Source: Mesocentrotus franciscanus (Eukaryota > Echinodermata > Echinoidea > Camarodonta > Strongylocentrotidae). From it: a stretch of DNA of 64,000 nucleotides. The DNA lies in NCBI GenBank assembly GCA_037976565.1, contig CP137679.1, forward strand, positions 11,010,992 to 11,074,991, read 5' to 3'. The notes below the pieces were generated by a model. The model had not been told where the DNA came from, did not search any database, and saw nothing but the letters and a program-made list of their open reading frames with translations. The position numbers and the translations under genes are program-made. Shown in pieces: positions 1 to 11,681 of the stretch; position 1 is the first letter of the stretch, and the number at the start of each line of letters is the position of its first letter.

Positions 1-263
1 ATGTTGTCTACATTTTATATTTCAAACAGCATCATACAAATATAATTATGCATAAATCCACTCCTGGAGAATTTCTCCGAAGTATCAAATACAATCAATT
101 TTCCGTGTTCGGACTGAAAAAAACACTTTTTTCTGTAAATTCACTGTTTGATTTTAAAAGGAATTACATCCAGTATCATTTATTCATATTTTATTGGATT
201 TAATTCCCCTTTTCCCTTCATTTTTAAAATCAAACTCTTCAAATAGGCAACGCCAAATTTTAC

Positions 264-358
264 CTTAAATGTTCCTTCTTCAGTATTGGTCATATCCCAA
301 AGTGAGTAGTCTCCGCTGCGGTCACCGTTTGCGTTGACCGTTACTGTACCAGACATAC
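264..358 (-). CDS. ANF-receptor exon 5
   Basis: 95 nt bounded by acceptor ACACTGGGCAG and donor AAG|GTAAAA. It completes the split Gly codon of exon 4 and reads MSGTVTVNANGDRSGDY, then SLWDMTNTEEGTFK, the membrane-proximal motif typical of the family. It ends in phase 0. The remaining 263 bases to the window edge are intron with no further exon visible. Confidence 0.88.
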
Positions 359-3300
359 CTGCCCAGTGTTTGTGTAAATGATGAAAACACGCTGTTACCA
401 AATATTTAAATTTAAAAAAGATTTTTTTTTTTTTTTGTATAGATATGGTGCGGTAAATCACCGTAAAGTGGCCGCCAAGGATTTTTTTTCTTCACGTGGA
501 ATTGAATGGCAACTGCGCGTAACAAAGGTCTTGCGCGTATTCGCTGAGATGTGTATTATCATACAGAAAATGTGAAGCATATTCTACTTTCATCATAATA
601 AAAACAAAGACGCTGCGTTCTTTTCATGTAATTATGTTTTCATTGGAATCCCCCCCCCAAAAAAAAAAAAACAGAAACACAAGGATAACAATTATATATG
701 TATATAATACAATGCTTAAAGTCCAGTTACATGTAACATCATGAATAGGGTCTCTCCATTATTATGTCTATCTAAAATGAAACACATTTTTTGTGACTGT
801 GCGAAGGTAAACCTCTTTGGAACAACCTCACTGATGCCATAGATAAATGTATAAGGCAATCCACTGTTTATTCAGACTTTAATTATGTATTTGGAGTTGA
901 CATAGGCAGTTGCCAAGACACATGTCTCAATGATGAATAAAACCTTATCAAATCAAATCAAATCAAATCACCTTGGAATGATCTACCCCACATCTTCCTG
1001 GTGATTGCATAACCATCAGAGATATTCCCTTCTTCAGCTAGTGTTTCATTCACCGCCAAGCTATACAGGATCACAGCATCATGAAAGGCAACCGCCCAAA
1101 AATTATTCTGCAACGATTAAGAGTGAGAAATGTTGAGGTTTAGTTTATGCGCGGTTGTAATATTTTTCATGTAGCTCCTTTGGAAACATGAAAAGTAATG
1201 GCCCCAAAATTGTTCAGCTAGAGTCTCGTCCCCCGTCAAGATATACAGGATCACATCATCATTGAAAGCACTCGCAAAGAAATTATTTCACAACGATTAA
1301 GACTGAGAAATTTTAAGTTTTAGTATTTTGCACTTTTGCAATATCTTGAAGGTGCTTCATTGGAAATAAGAACAGCATGCGCGAAATAACACAGCTAACA
1401 GTTAAATTTAAATTCAATTTCGGTTTTATTGTCAGAAAAGAAAAAGAAAAGAACATTGCAAAATTCCGTAGACTAATATAGTCATATTTACAGTAAAATA
1501 CAGGAAAACATGAAATAAGGTTATAAATTGCACATTTACATATAGTAGTTCAAAAACAACTTCTATGACGGTTTCTGCAAATAATACCAATGCCAATGTA
1601 CTATATCAATGGGGTCTCCCGCCCGAAACAAAAACAAAAAACGTCACATCGCAATTTTCGTTTTACCAAATACTTTATGGAAAGTGGAAGGTCGTTTCAA
1701 AGCTTTGGTGACGCGCATACAAAAGAAAAAACTAAAAAGTTAGATCATTTTTAAGAAGCAACCTCCAATACACTGCTTGTGGTTTGACTGGATTAAAATT
1801 TTGCCTTGGTTTTCAACACTTTATGATTAGCCGAATATTTGAACGTCCATTCAAAAGTGTGATGTACATTAGCTTTTGAAATGTAACATTCGGCTTTGTG
1901 TCCCGTCAGTCAATTTTCAGAATGCTTTTTTCTCCGGATTTCAGGCAATATGAAGGCCCTGCTAATCTTTTCACTTTGAAAACATGCACTTTCGTATAAA
2001 GGGTATAATTGAACGAGAGTTCTTTTGATACTAACACACAATAACGGAAATGTCTCCGCCATTTTTTCCCTGTTTTCTTGTTGCAAGCTGAAGGTTGAAG
2101 TTAACCGATACAGGACAAGGTAAAGCTCTTAGGTACTTCAGTAGCTACATGTTTACAGGAAACGATCAAAGCCTGTTTATTTGCAATAATGCGAAGGACA
2201 CTCATATCAAGGCCAAAGTGCGTAGGCGACAGGATAAGCCCCTACAATTTATACATACATCCGGATCAGGTCTTGTCCAGTTGTAGTCCCGGATCTCTCG
2301 ATGTTGAAGCTCCCTTTGGAATGCTCTGTATTCATCAGTTTGCGGTTTGTTGAGACGAAAATGAGTAGGGATTCGTATGCCTTCTTCGCGTCATCATCCC
2401 GACCGTCGTTCTAAAGACAAAAATAGTTTGCTGTAATGATTAAAATAATGATAATGAAAACATAATTATCGTTCTGAACAGGTCATTACACATCAAAGAT
2501 GTGTGGAAGTCGAGTGTTTGAACATTTGACTGGAAATGCAAGGGTCGTGGGTTCGACCCCCGACACGGCACTAATATCCTTTGGCAAGGCATAAATCTAC
2601 ATTTTGCCACTCCATATCCAGGAGAGAAATGGGGACCTGGTAGGATGACGAAAGCCTTCGTGATAGTAGGGCACATTCTGGGTTTTAGGACTGGTGTGAT
2701 CACCACACCATTGTATAGCACGACATTGGAACCAGCAATCTTGACATTTTGGCCAGTATGACGTCACATTTCGGTATTCTATTAAAGCTGCCTAAGAGTG
2801 GTTTTCTGAAAGTCTTTGCGATTGTGCCCTTTGTTTAATCTTCGTCGTCTTACTTGTTTCTCCAAATTTCCAACTTCTCCATCTCCAAACGCCAGAGTGT
2901 TGCTAAACGGATCAATGCTGACGAAGGCATATTCGCCGCCAACGAGCCCCATGTCGAAAGCGTGTAGCATGGCCTCACGAACCAGTTCACCCTGGGCCGA
3001 TATGATGATGACTGCAGTCGAAGAAGAAAAAGGGCATAAATTAAGCTCACTGTAAAACCCAGAGAGTTGTATAGGGAAACATGATCACCTCATCACAATT
3101 GTGAAAAGAAAACAGCAACAATGGTTTTTGGCATGGAACTAGATAGAAAAATAGCATGGCAAACACGCTCTTGCAATGAGGAACTGATGGAAGAAGAAAG
3201 AGGGGCATAGCATCTAGGACATGGACTGATAACATCAAGCAGTGGACAGGCATGTATATGTGAGCAGCTAACTAGAACAGCCGAAGACAGGAAGTTATGG

Positions 3301-6300
3301 AAAACCTGTGCCTCAAGGTCCATTTCATTGTCGCCCCAATGGCCTCCAAGCTATGGGACATAGATATATAGATTGAAAGTAAAACCCAGATGGCCCGTAT
3401 TCAAAGATCACGTTTAACAAAGGCAATCTTAGACCACAGTTTAACAGGCCTACATTAGTTGTTACTAGGTAGGACAAACATTAGGCTTGCCCTACCTAAC
3501 AACACGTAATATATGCAATTTGCATTCTGACTATTGAAATACGATTATTCGTAACATGTGAATTAAATAATTCGTATCGAGGCACTTAAGTATGAATTGG
3601 TTACATTATGGATATGGCCTGTTACAATGGAAGATTACTATGCTGGATAACACTATGTTATCACATGTCAACGAATAGTTCGGCAACATTACTATTTCCA
3701 TCCAATGGCAAACGCCGAGGAAGAGTGGCGAGCAAAGTAAATACAACTTTGGAAAGATTGTTCCCCTCTATTGAAAAAAGGGACCAAAATGGGGAGACTG
3801 AGAATTTCCGGAACCATCTCTTTCCGTAGGATTGTCTGTTAAATGAGGATTTCATCGTTCTTCGAAAAATATTGTTGAATTTTACTCCTAATCCGCGGTT
3901 CTTTCATTTTCCTCTCTCATTTCACTCTCCTCATATCACCAAGGACAGGATTTTGTTGTCAACGAAATCTATTCATCAACTTCATTTCTTACTCATCAAG
4001 AAATGTCCTGTCAATCAAATACTGATTCAGTCTGCTGTGTTCATTCGTGTGCAGGGCTATTTAGTAAACATCTATTGTTTTGCAACGGGATAGCAGAAAT
4101 AATTATTAGTGGTTGTCTGCCATTCTAAAGAAACGTGAGTGGTCGTTATCAATCTGATGGATACGACTCTATAAATCCACTTTTCTATTCATCACTTCTC
4201 CGACCGTGAAATATATTCCAGTGGGATGGTTTGCAAAAAAGTGATCAAAATCCTTCTACATGCGAAAGCGCTTTATCAATCTCATATTATATTCAGCAGA
4301 AATTGTTATGTATAATTTATGACGATTTAGCCTTCGCTGCCATTTATCTGTGCATGAAAAATCTTCTTTTTTAAAAGAGGTTATGAATAAATTATTCGGA
4401 TCATCCTTCCAAATACCATTCACTCACAGTCACTTTATCGATCAATGACAATGCCTCTAATTCACGAGCAATTTTATATTTATTTTCTCCTCCCTACAAT
4501 AATCTCTTTTCATAGCAACCGCCACAACAGGCCATTTTGTTTCAGTTTCATAACTGATTTATCAACTAGCAGCCCTGTGCGATATTTTCTCTCTCTTTCT
4601 TTTGTACAAAATCCCCATTATCAGCTATAACTTAATGGATTCTACATCTATTTCACGTCGTACTTTCCATCAAGTATAGGCATGATTTAAACAAAACCTG
4701 TCATAATCATGATATAGGCCTACACCAATAGTGTCTCTTTCATTAATAGAGAGAGCAAGCAAGGTTACTAACCAACTGCTTATTTTTTTTAATTACTAGC
4801 TTTATCGAATTGTGTTGCCTGCCAATCCAACCTTGATCACCTTTATTATTTTCTGCTAGTTAAGGTATCCTTGAAAAATGTTCAAAATGAATTATTGCGA
4901 AAATTATTATGAATTATTGACATATAATTTGATACCCACGGAATGTATTAAAAATTGATATGGGCCTATAGATATAGCATGGCTATAGAGTCTGCCAGTC
5001 TAATCTAAATTATTATGAAACTAAATTGAAGGGTCCCAAGGTACCCTCGCTGTAGATTAAGTAATGATTTAAAAATAAGCTTGAGTTCTGGTAATGATAG
5101 AAAATAAATTCTCACAGAATCCAACATTCTTACACTGAATGTTCAATATTGCAAATAAATTACATGTGCCAAACGGTGTTGGTAGAAAATGTATAGGTGC
5201 TGAGCAATGAGCATAGAAAGATATGGAAATAAAGTTAAAGTGCCTGTTCAAAGAAAATCACAAATATGGCAAATAACGTATAACTAGAAACTGGTAAGCT
5301 AACAGATGGCCATCGTACAAGTTTTAGGTCAACTACATATCGGGTGATTTATAAAAATACAAATAAAACCACCTCGATAGCATTTGGGATATGCGAGAGA
5401 TTCGCCAGAAAAATAACGATGTTTTAGTGCCGTCACAATATGAACCAATCCTGCCCAAGCAGACGACATCCCATAAAGAATGAACATAATTGCAATGCAA
5501 TTATTTCTCAAATTATAATGAGTTTAGTGTATATAAATGTGATGGAATTTTACACCATTCAAAAAGGGATATAAAACCGATTCTGATAACTAAATTCTTT
5601 TGTTTGTAAATACACAGGATAGGGTTTAAAAAGAAACCACACTTTCAAATTTAAAAACCCCCAGAACGAGAGCATGCACCGAATTTGTTCCCTCTTGAAA
5701 CGCCAAACATACCGCGGTGTATGCAGCTGAAAATACAATAGCGTCTTATTTTGTTTACAAGCGACGGATTCCTTTATTGTTGTATCCTTGCACTTTTCAT
5801 CAAATTAATAGCATGCGCGGGGTTTAGAGTGAGGCAATAGATTAAACATTTAGCCTGAGGGTATAGTGAAGTAAGTGAAATAACTGAAGAGAAGATCATA
5901 AAACAGGCATTGAAAATGTGTGAGATGTCATGGGACATCGTCTGCTTGTGCAAATCATGTTCAACATGTGACGTCACACATCTCAGCAGCGATCGGAGAG
6001 CTTTTCAGGTGCTATGCCGGGGCTGTATTTAAGCGTTTTGTAATTGATGATAATCATTACTTCGAATGTTTCCTAGCATTGAATTTTGATAACCTTGTCC
6101 AATCAAAGTTTCACCTTTGCAATAATGACAATAAAGTTAGCTTTTAAAATCAATGAACCTTCTCTTTAAGTAGGGCCGACACCATGTGCTTATCACAGGT
6201 CACTATGTGCAAATGAGGGTTGGGGTTTTATCAAAGATGATTTCCAGCGAATTGTTGTGAATTTGTTTTTATTTTACTGGTTCAAACAATCAATCTACTG

Positions 6301-7981
6301 CAGGATAAACAATCCAGAAGGAATTATAGCCATGTTCTCTGCACATATGATTCCCATACCAGAGCTCAAGATTAGCTTTAACATCGCATCCGTCTCACAA
6401 CTTTTAACTTTATTTTGAAGTATGATTGAAACATATTGAATTAATCATGTGTAAACTATTACTCTATCAGTCTCATGATACCAAGGAGGTATTATGGTAC
6501 AGTGGTTCATTCACTTGTCTTTCAGTCCAATGGTTGAGGGTTCAAATCCCAGCCTAGCTCTGTCTTTTGGCAAGACATATATACTGGCACGACTAGGTAG
6601 CGCATAGGGTGCTCATAGTTCACGAAGTGTTCACGAACGTTGCCAAACAAAATTGTCGTGCCAAAATTTTGAACATTTTGAAAATTCTGTCACGCATTTC
6701 ATGCACGGCCCGCATCCGCCTGCATCCTCCCGCACGCTACCACGAATACTTCCCGCATTGGCACGCAAGAGTATGTGTCTATGCGCCAACTATGCGCAAA
6801 CCAAAATGCGGGCAAGTGTCAACGGGGCATTACTTTTCTCTTTCAATTCTTATTCTCATGTTCCATTCGATGGGGGCACCTGTCCCCCCCCGTGTCCCTC
6901 GTACCTACACCACTCCATGTCGCTATTTATTTTGACCTTAAGCACCTGTAAGCGTATAGAAGCATGAAGGCAAATAATGATACCCCTGCAAGTAGGACCT
7001 AATGAAGCCAATGTTGACGATGAAATTGATCAGTATATCACAGGTAACAGATAACAGGTGTCAGGAGTGGGATTCCTGCACTACGGCGGGTCGTTTCTCT
7101 ACAAGATGGCACAGAGATGGAAATATGATATTCCAGCCCCAAAATGCGTAATGAAACGCACAATGAAAATATAAAAGCGGAATGCTCTTTAATATCTTGA
7201 AGATGATAAAGGGGGATCATTGCTTATCTGAATCTTCTCACATAAGAAATAAAAACACAACAAATTTTACCTAGAAAAGGTAGGACATTTTATTATAGCT
7301 GTGTAATGTATGGTAACAGTTATAGTTATTGGCAGATCGCACGGGGCTTTAACCCCTAATTATATTTTTCCTGGCGATTAACGAAGCGTATTCAGAAAAT
7401 AATTAAAAAATGGTGGAATCATTCTAGAACAAGGGATGCTTGAAGTATCTACCCAACCCTCCGTGCTGTAAAGCCCATTGAAAGTTCTCTTGATTTTTCT
7501 TTCTTGGCCTAGCAAATGGGGTGGGGAATAGAGCACTCCGGCTTCCCCCTAAGCTGGTTACGCCATCGAAAAGTGCCATGATTATTGTCACCGGCCATGT
7601 TAACATGCCAGCGAAATTATGTGCCGTTATCGTATGCATATATTTAATGTAACCGGTAACAGGAAATGCAGTAGGTCTATGCAGGCATAACAATGCATCT
7701 GTGTTGTTCTCACGAAGGGAAACCAAGTGTGGAAGATCATATATAAGTTTACATAAGGAAAATTCATAATCATCAACGCTTGGGAATTTATTGACATATA
7801 ATTCGATACCCACGGAATGTATTAAAACGTTTGATTTCGTAAAACAAGCAATTAAAGGCCTTTTATTCTACCCATCGATTAGCACACTCACGTATCGATA
7901 ATTACAAATGTATGCATTCTTCAGGTCACACAACAGTCGACTGATAACACAAAAAATAAAAATGCCCATGCCCATCTCAGT

Positions 7982-8014
<33 letters not shown>

Positions 8015-9069
8015 ATCAGATGAAGAGATAAAGGGGTGGGATTGGGAGAGGGGTGAGGGGAGAGAGACATACCGACGAGAGATACAGAATGAGAGCCAGA
8101 ATTACAATTAGAGAGATAGAAAGACAAAGACTGGGAGACGGGCAGGGACAAATTAAGAGAGTGTGAGAGAGTGAAAGTAATAATAATAATAATAATAACA
8201 ATAATATTAATGGTAATGGTGATAATAATAATGATGATAATAATAATAAAAATAATGATAAGAGACGCACATTGTGAATAGAGAGAGAGTGGAATGGAGA
8301 GAAACATATAGAATAGACAAACAAGGAATGTAGAAAGAGAATGAGAGAGAGACGCAATTCATAGCTTCTTGATTTATTAGTTTTCGTTGTACTGCATCTG
8401 AAAACAAATGACAGAATTCAACTATATAATATAGAAAATCAAAAATATGATTATCAAAAACTTACTTCTTGACACAACTGCGGCAGCGTCCACTGCATCT
8501 TTTATCGACCCATAATCTCTGAGATCAAATTTGTGCATGGTGACGTTTTCTTGGGTCTCCATCAACTCTATCATGGCGATTGCAATGAGGTTAGAGAGGC
8601 CCGGATACTGCCAGACCAACGCGAATTGACGCCATTTGTATACTTCGAAAAACGCCAATACGGCTTTCGCGAGAACTCCAGTTTTGAAAGACGTGCGAGT
8701 GAGGGTTCGATATCGGTTCTTGTCGTCGAGGACGACCGATGTCGAAACGCCCGTCACGACGGGGAGGTTCCAGTACGCGGCGAGGTCGGCAATGCCCTCC
8801 GTTTCCCAGCTGCACGGCGAACCGAGGATGCCGTCTAGCGGGTAGCGACGGTAGAGCTCAGCGGCGATCGCTGGAGCCTCCATGACCGGCCGTCCGCAAT
8901 CCGGACCGGTCTCGCGAAAGACATAGGACATCGAGAAGTTGAGGTAGAGACCTCGCGCCGCCCCGTCGTTCACCTTCTCGAAGGCGATGTCGATGGCGGG
9001 ACGCAAATAGATTTCATTAAGAATGTATGGAGGGCCAGTGAGAAGAAGAGCTAGTAGAATCGCAGTCAT
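264..9069 (-). CDS. Natriuretic-peptide-receptor / membrane guanylate-cyclase-like protein, extracellular domain (5 exons, 3' end off window)
   Basis: Five exons on the minus strand spell the ANF-receptor ligand-binding domain: 9069-8466, 3011-2854, 2410-2259, 1107-972, 358-264. Family landmarks are the N-terminal Cys region (GPDCG, LGSPCSW), YRTLTR, GELVREAMLHAFDMG followed by GEYAFVSID, DAKKAYESLL, AFHDAVILYSLAVNETLAE, MWGRSFQG and NANGDRSGDYSLWDM. Splice phases are compatible at exon 1/2 (phase 1), 2/3 (phase 0) and 4/5 (phase 1). Exon 3/4 becomes compatible (phase 0) only if an apparent single missing base near 2357-2362 is allowed for. In known family members this domain binds a peptide and is followed by a transmembrane helix, a kinase-homology domain and a guanylyl cyclase; none of these is in the window, so a cyclase-less NPR-C-like receptor is equally possible. 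The start at 9069 is uncertain: an upstream exon could splice into the acceptor-like sequence just inside it. The frameshift means it may be a pseudogene, a null allele or a sequencing error. Confidence 0.85.
760..970 (+). mobile_element. LINE 3' fragment with (TCAAA)n tail
   Basis: The plus strand reads KHIFCDCAKVNLF and, after a 1-base shift, WNNLTDAIDKC, resembling the Cys-rich end of L1/Tx1-like LINE proteins. A stop is followed by an (ATCAA)n run at 947-969 that looks like a LINE tail. The tail ends directly at the donor of the receptor exon on the other strand. Confidence 0.4.
972..1107 (-). CDS. ANF-receptor exon 4
   Basis: 136 nt after acceptor AATCGTTGCAG, opening in phase 0 with NNFWAVAFHDAVILYSLAV, then NETLAEEGNISDG and MWGRSFQ, and ending in phase 1 at donor CAAG|GTGATT. 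The sequence matches the segment preceding the GDR.GDYSLWDM motif in natriuretic receptors. The intronic side of the donor lies within a TCAAA simple repeat that is the tail of a LINE fragment. Confidence 0.88.
1206..1287 (-). pseudogene. Decayed tandem duplicate of ANF-receptor exon 4
   Basis: Sequence 180 bp upstream (in transcript direction) of exon 4 repeats its beginning and adjoining intron with many substitutions. It still translates as NNFFASAFNDDVILYIL but then degenerates, and the acceptor CAG before AATAAT is changed to TGA, so it cannot splice as exon 4 does. It is most simply an old tandem duplication of about 180 bp. Confidence 0.7.
1330..2258. other. Intron between receptor exons 4 and 3, nothing recognised
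   Basis: AT-rich sequence without convincing ORFs. The 63-residue plus-strand ORF at 2095-2286 is antisense to exon 3 and the adjoining intron. Confidence 0.5.
2259..2410 (-). CDS. ANF-receptor exon 3, containing an apparent 1-base frameshift
   Basis: Acceptor TGTCTTTAG before 2410 and donor GTATGT at 2258 bound 152 nt. The first part reads NDGRDDDAKKAYESLLI in the frame set by exon 2. From about 2357 onward the family-like sequence (LNKPQTDEYRAFQREL, then RDYNWTRPDPD) is found in a different frame. One missing base at the run of T on the minus strand (2358-2361) explains both observations. A 153-nt exon would also restore phase 0 for exon 4. See the finding for alternatives. Confidence 0.75.
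2490..2760 (+). mobile_element. tRNA-derived SINE in receptor intron
   Basis: A polymerase III B-box-like sequence (GTGGGTTCGACCCC at about 2548) follows a degraded tRNA-like region. It is followed by the unrelated body ACTAATATCCTTTGGCAAGG seen in similar form in other SINE-like copies here (for example near 6570). It lies within the intron between exons 2 and 3. Confidence 0.5.
2854..3011 (-). CDS. ANF-receptor exon 2
   Basis: 158 nt between a pyrimidine-rich acceptor (TTCTTCTTCGACTGCAG) and donor CAA|GTAAGA at 2853. It starts with 2 nt completing the codon split by exon 1 and ends in phase 0. Joined to exon 1 it reads SRIIIISAQGELVREAML, as expected for the centre of the receptor domain, then GGEYAFVSIDPF. 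Confidence 0.88.
3056..8400. other. Large receptor intron with scattered repeats
   Basis: This is the 5.4-kb intron between exons 1 and 2. It holds a SINE-like copy near 6485, a (GA)n run at about 7980-8007, an (AAT)n-rich stretch at about 8178-8255, and a short dispersed repeat present twice (4912-4952 and 7788-7827, both containing GATACCCACGGAATGTATTA). ORFs of up to 129 residues in it (for example 7424-7813, minus) have no recognisable motif. Confidence 0.5.
6485..6600 (+). mobile_element. tRNA-derived SINE-like fragment
   Basis: An A-box-like ATGGTACAGTGGTTCA and a B-box-like GAGGGTTCAAATCCC are spaced as in a tRNA head, followed by CTTTTGGCAAGACAT as in other local SINEs. It is not a functional tRNA because no acceptor stem pairs. 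Confidence 0.5.
8466..9069 (-). CDS. ANF-receptor exon 1 (N-terminal lobe of ligand-binding domain)
   Basis: 604 nt open from an ATG at 9069 to a strong donor (AGAA then GTAAGT at 8465), ending in phase 1. It encodes 201 residues. The conserved pieces are RPAIDIAFEKVN, the GPDCG cysteine, an AAELYRRYPLDGILGSPCSW block, AAYWNLPVVTG, DKNRYRTLTR and YKWRQFALVW, all in family order. The first 12 residues are hydrophobic and could be a short signal peptide. The domain's usual first beta strand is not evident, so this may be an internal exon whose acceptor (TTCTACTAG) lies just inside the ORF. The GC content is clearly higher than in the flanking intron. Confidence 0.88.
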
Positions 9070-9597
9070 TGTTGAACGGCGAAATTAAAACAAGGAAATA
9101 TGTCTTTAAAATGATTTTATTATCAGATGCACTGCACACTATAACTGCAGACAATAAAATCAAGAAATATCAAAATGGATCAGTATAACTATATTCTCAT
9201 ATCTCACTTGTTTTGCTATGCGCGCGCACGTTTCAACATCACGAAGGCAGGTGTCGTGTGCGTAACGCATTAGTCACACCAAAGTGTTATGACCGGTGTA
9301 GCACGTTTCGTTGTTATGTACATTAGTTCAGTCAGATCGATAAGTTCAGTAGATGATGTAGAAACAACCAAGTTATTTTGAAAAAAGTCGCGCGCCGTCG
9401 ACGTTGCCGAACGCAATAAACATGATAAATGCCTTTTCATACCGGGTTTGACCTTGCGTTTGACAAACCTTCGATTATATTCAACAAATCCGTCTTCTTT
9501 TAAGTTAGAGGTGAATTTTGTGTGATTAAGTTCTTTGCTGTATAACAATCATCACAGGATGTTACCGTAAAAGTATCCGTAACCATGGTAACTGGAG

Positions 9598-9815
9598 ATG
9601 CGATGGCTCAGTGGTAGAGCAGTGGTCTCGTAGCCTGGAGGTCCCGGGGTTCGACCAAGTCAGTCAGTGTGCTCGTGCCCTTGGTAAGGCATTAGTGCTT
9701 ATTACCAAGTCCCTCGGAGAGGACTTAAAGCCGTCGGTTCCCTGGTTGTTTACTTACAAGCATACGCTTGCTTTCTTAGCAGTTAGGTAAAACAATCAGC
9801 CATCATCAATTTCAT
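9598..9815 (+). mobile_element. tRNA-derived SINE with conserved body
   Basis: The head has a clear A box (TGGCTCAGTGGTAGAGC) and B box (GGGGTTCGACC). The body contains CTCGGAGAGGACTTAAAGCC and CTTTCTTAGCAGTTAGGT, and the latter half recurs alone at 38225-38320. It is the best-preserved SINE in the window. Confidence 0.7.
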
Positions 9816-10379
9816 TAAAACAAATCTTTTTATTCCTGGGTTGTATAATCAGGGGCAACTTCCTATTTATTTGAAAGATGAAATGATCTCTTTACCTACT
9901 TTATATTCAATTTCAATTGGTAAACAGTTAATTTACATATATGACTTACCAAATCGTACAGGCCTATCAATATGCAGTTTGCGCAGGCATAAGGTAAGTG
10001 TATTCTTAGCAAAAGAAAATCAAATTCATGACATATCATGTATAAGAAACAAAGAACTGCTCACAGTGCCATCACAGATTCACATGATTATGCGATGCAT
10101 GTATATAAACAATAATCTTTTCGGGTTTTAAGAGTTTTTATTTTATTTATTTATATTCATTCATACACGGTGAAAAGCCCAAACAGTGACAAGACTGGAT
10201 TCCATTCAATGACAATGGCATATTTAATACCTGTAGATAATACATGAGAAAATGAAAAGTAATGGCATAAAAATAATACTTACATAATCAAAAAACAATA
10301 TAAAGAACAATGAAAGGTCAAATGTTGCTGAACACCAATAAAGCACAAAAACATTAATACTCAAAAGGTCGAAAAAGTT

Positions 10380-10740
10380 GAATGTTTGATGAGACAAGTT
10401 CGCTCAGTCGATAAAGCGTCTGCCCATCGAACCAAAGATCGTGGGTTCGAATCCGACCCAGGCGGATGATTGAAGCATGCGTTTCATTGACACAGGCTAG
10501 GTTACAGTGGAAAACAGTCCGTCCCTCGGATAGGACGTTAAATGGAAGCTCCTTGTAGAGGAGAGTCACTGCAAAACTCCACTGCACCGGAAACACCGGT
10601 GTAGTGATCCATCTGCACATCCTCAATCAGTTTTACGGGAGGAGAAACTTCACAGAGAGGGTCACAGTGATTAAGATCGTCCCCCTTCCCCCAGGCACAG
10701 GTGATGCCAAATACCCCCTTTTTAAGCAGATGTTTCTGCA
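10380..10740 (+). mobile_element. tRNA-derived SINE
   Basis: A tRNA-like head (GTTCGCTCAGTCGATAAAGC, then GTGGGTTCGAATCCGAC) is followed by a body with CCCTCGGATAGGACGTTAAA and a composite tail. No LINE-type coding potential is seen. Confidence 0.6.
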
Positions 10741-10759
10741 CTTATTGAAAAATCAAATA

Positions 10760-11670
10760 CACATTCAAACAACAATAATATTATATATTATAATTGATTT
10801 ATATAGAATGTGGCAACTGAAATACAAAAAAAAATACATAGATATAATCGAAAACTTGAAGGTATGGAGGTAAATCAAAGAATCAAGATAAATGCAGAGG
10901 CCAACTATCATATGCATGAAAGCTTGAGTCGATAGCAGCCGGGAAGGGGGGGGGGGCACATGACGCTGTTATAGGACTGTGTAGGAAAATGGAGTGTTAC
11001 GTATAACGATTTCTTTTCAGAGAATATCTAAATGAAAAGATGGAAGAAAGAAAAGAAAGACAGAACAAAACAAAAACTGCAAGTGTGCATGTGAGTGTGT
11101 GATGGTGAAGTAAGCGTTGATTCGTTTTATTCCTAAACTGGTTTGCAACTTATTAATGATTATAATGTTCAAAAGTTCAAAAGTTTGTATTTATTATCAT
11201 TTACCGGATACCTCTCTCGTTCGCATGAGTATTTCTCTCCATGGCATGGACAAAACAGACAAAAACAAACAAACAAACATTCAGATCGACTGACTAACTG
11301 TACAGGTGACCTCATTTACATTCTGGGTTTGTATGTTTTTGTTATTCAAAAAAATGTTTCATACAAAGTAATTTCAGATATCTCCCAGACGACCTATTTA
11401 ATTATTGTGTCAATAGAACGTGCATTTTCCTTTAACGGGGGCATAATTGATATTCGTATGCCACACAAACAGGCGAAGAGAAAAACTTGAAATTGGAAAG
11501 CTCTGGAAATTTCCAGACGTATGCTTAAATCGTCCATTATCACCTTGGAGTGTTTTTTAAATCAAATCTAATGCTGCATCGATTGCCATTTCGATCTTAA
11601 AATGTCTATACATTATGTTTTATTTTCATTAAAATTACTGATTACACTCTTGAAAAGCGAAGGCCATATT
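10760..11670. other. Intergenic, nothing recognised
   Basis: AT-rich with short homopolymers. The ORF at 11143-11490 has no family features. Confidence 0.4.
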
Positions 11671-11681
11671 CTATATTCTTA

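Noticed and set aside
2259..2284. A missing extra exon between receptor exons 3 and 4
   Set aside because: First suspected from a phase mismatch, but a single-base frameshift inside exon 3 explains both the mismatch and the family alignment.
2095..3055. Plus-strand ORFs at 2095-2286 and 2816-3055
   Set aside because: Antisense shadows of receptor exons 3 and 2.
7424..7813. 129-residue minus-strand ORF in the receptor intron
   Set aside because: No domain, signal or splice context; it starts next to a dispersed repeat and is probably chance.
7921..8407. Ile/Ser/Leu-rich minus-strand ORFs
   Set aside because: Translations of (GA)n and (AAT)n microsatellites.
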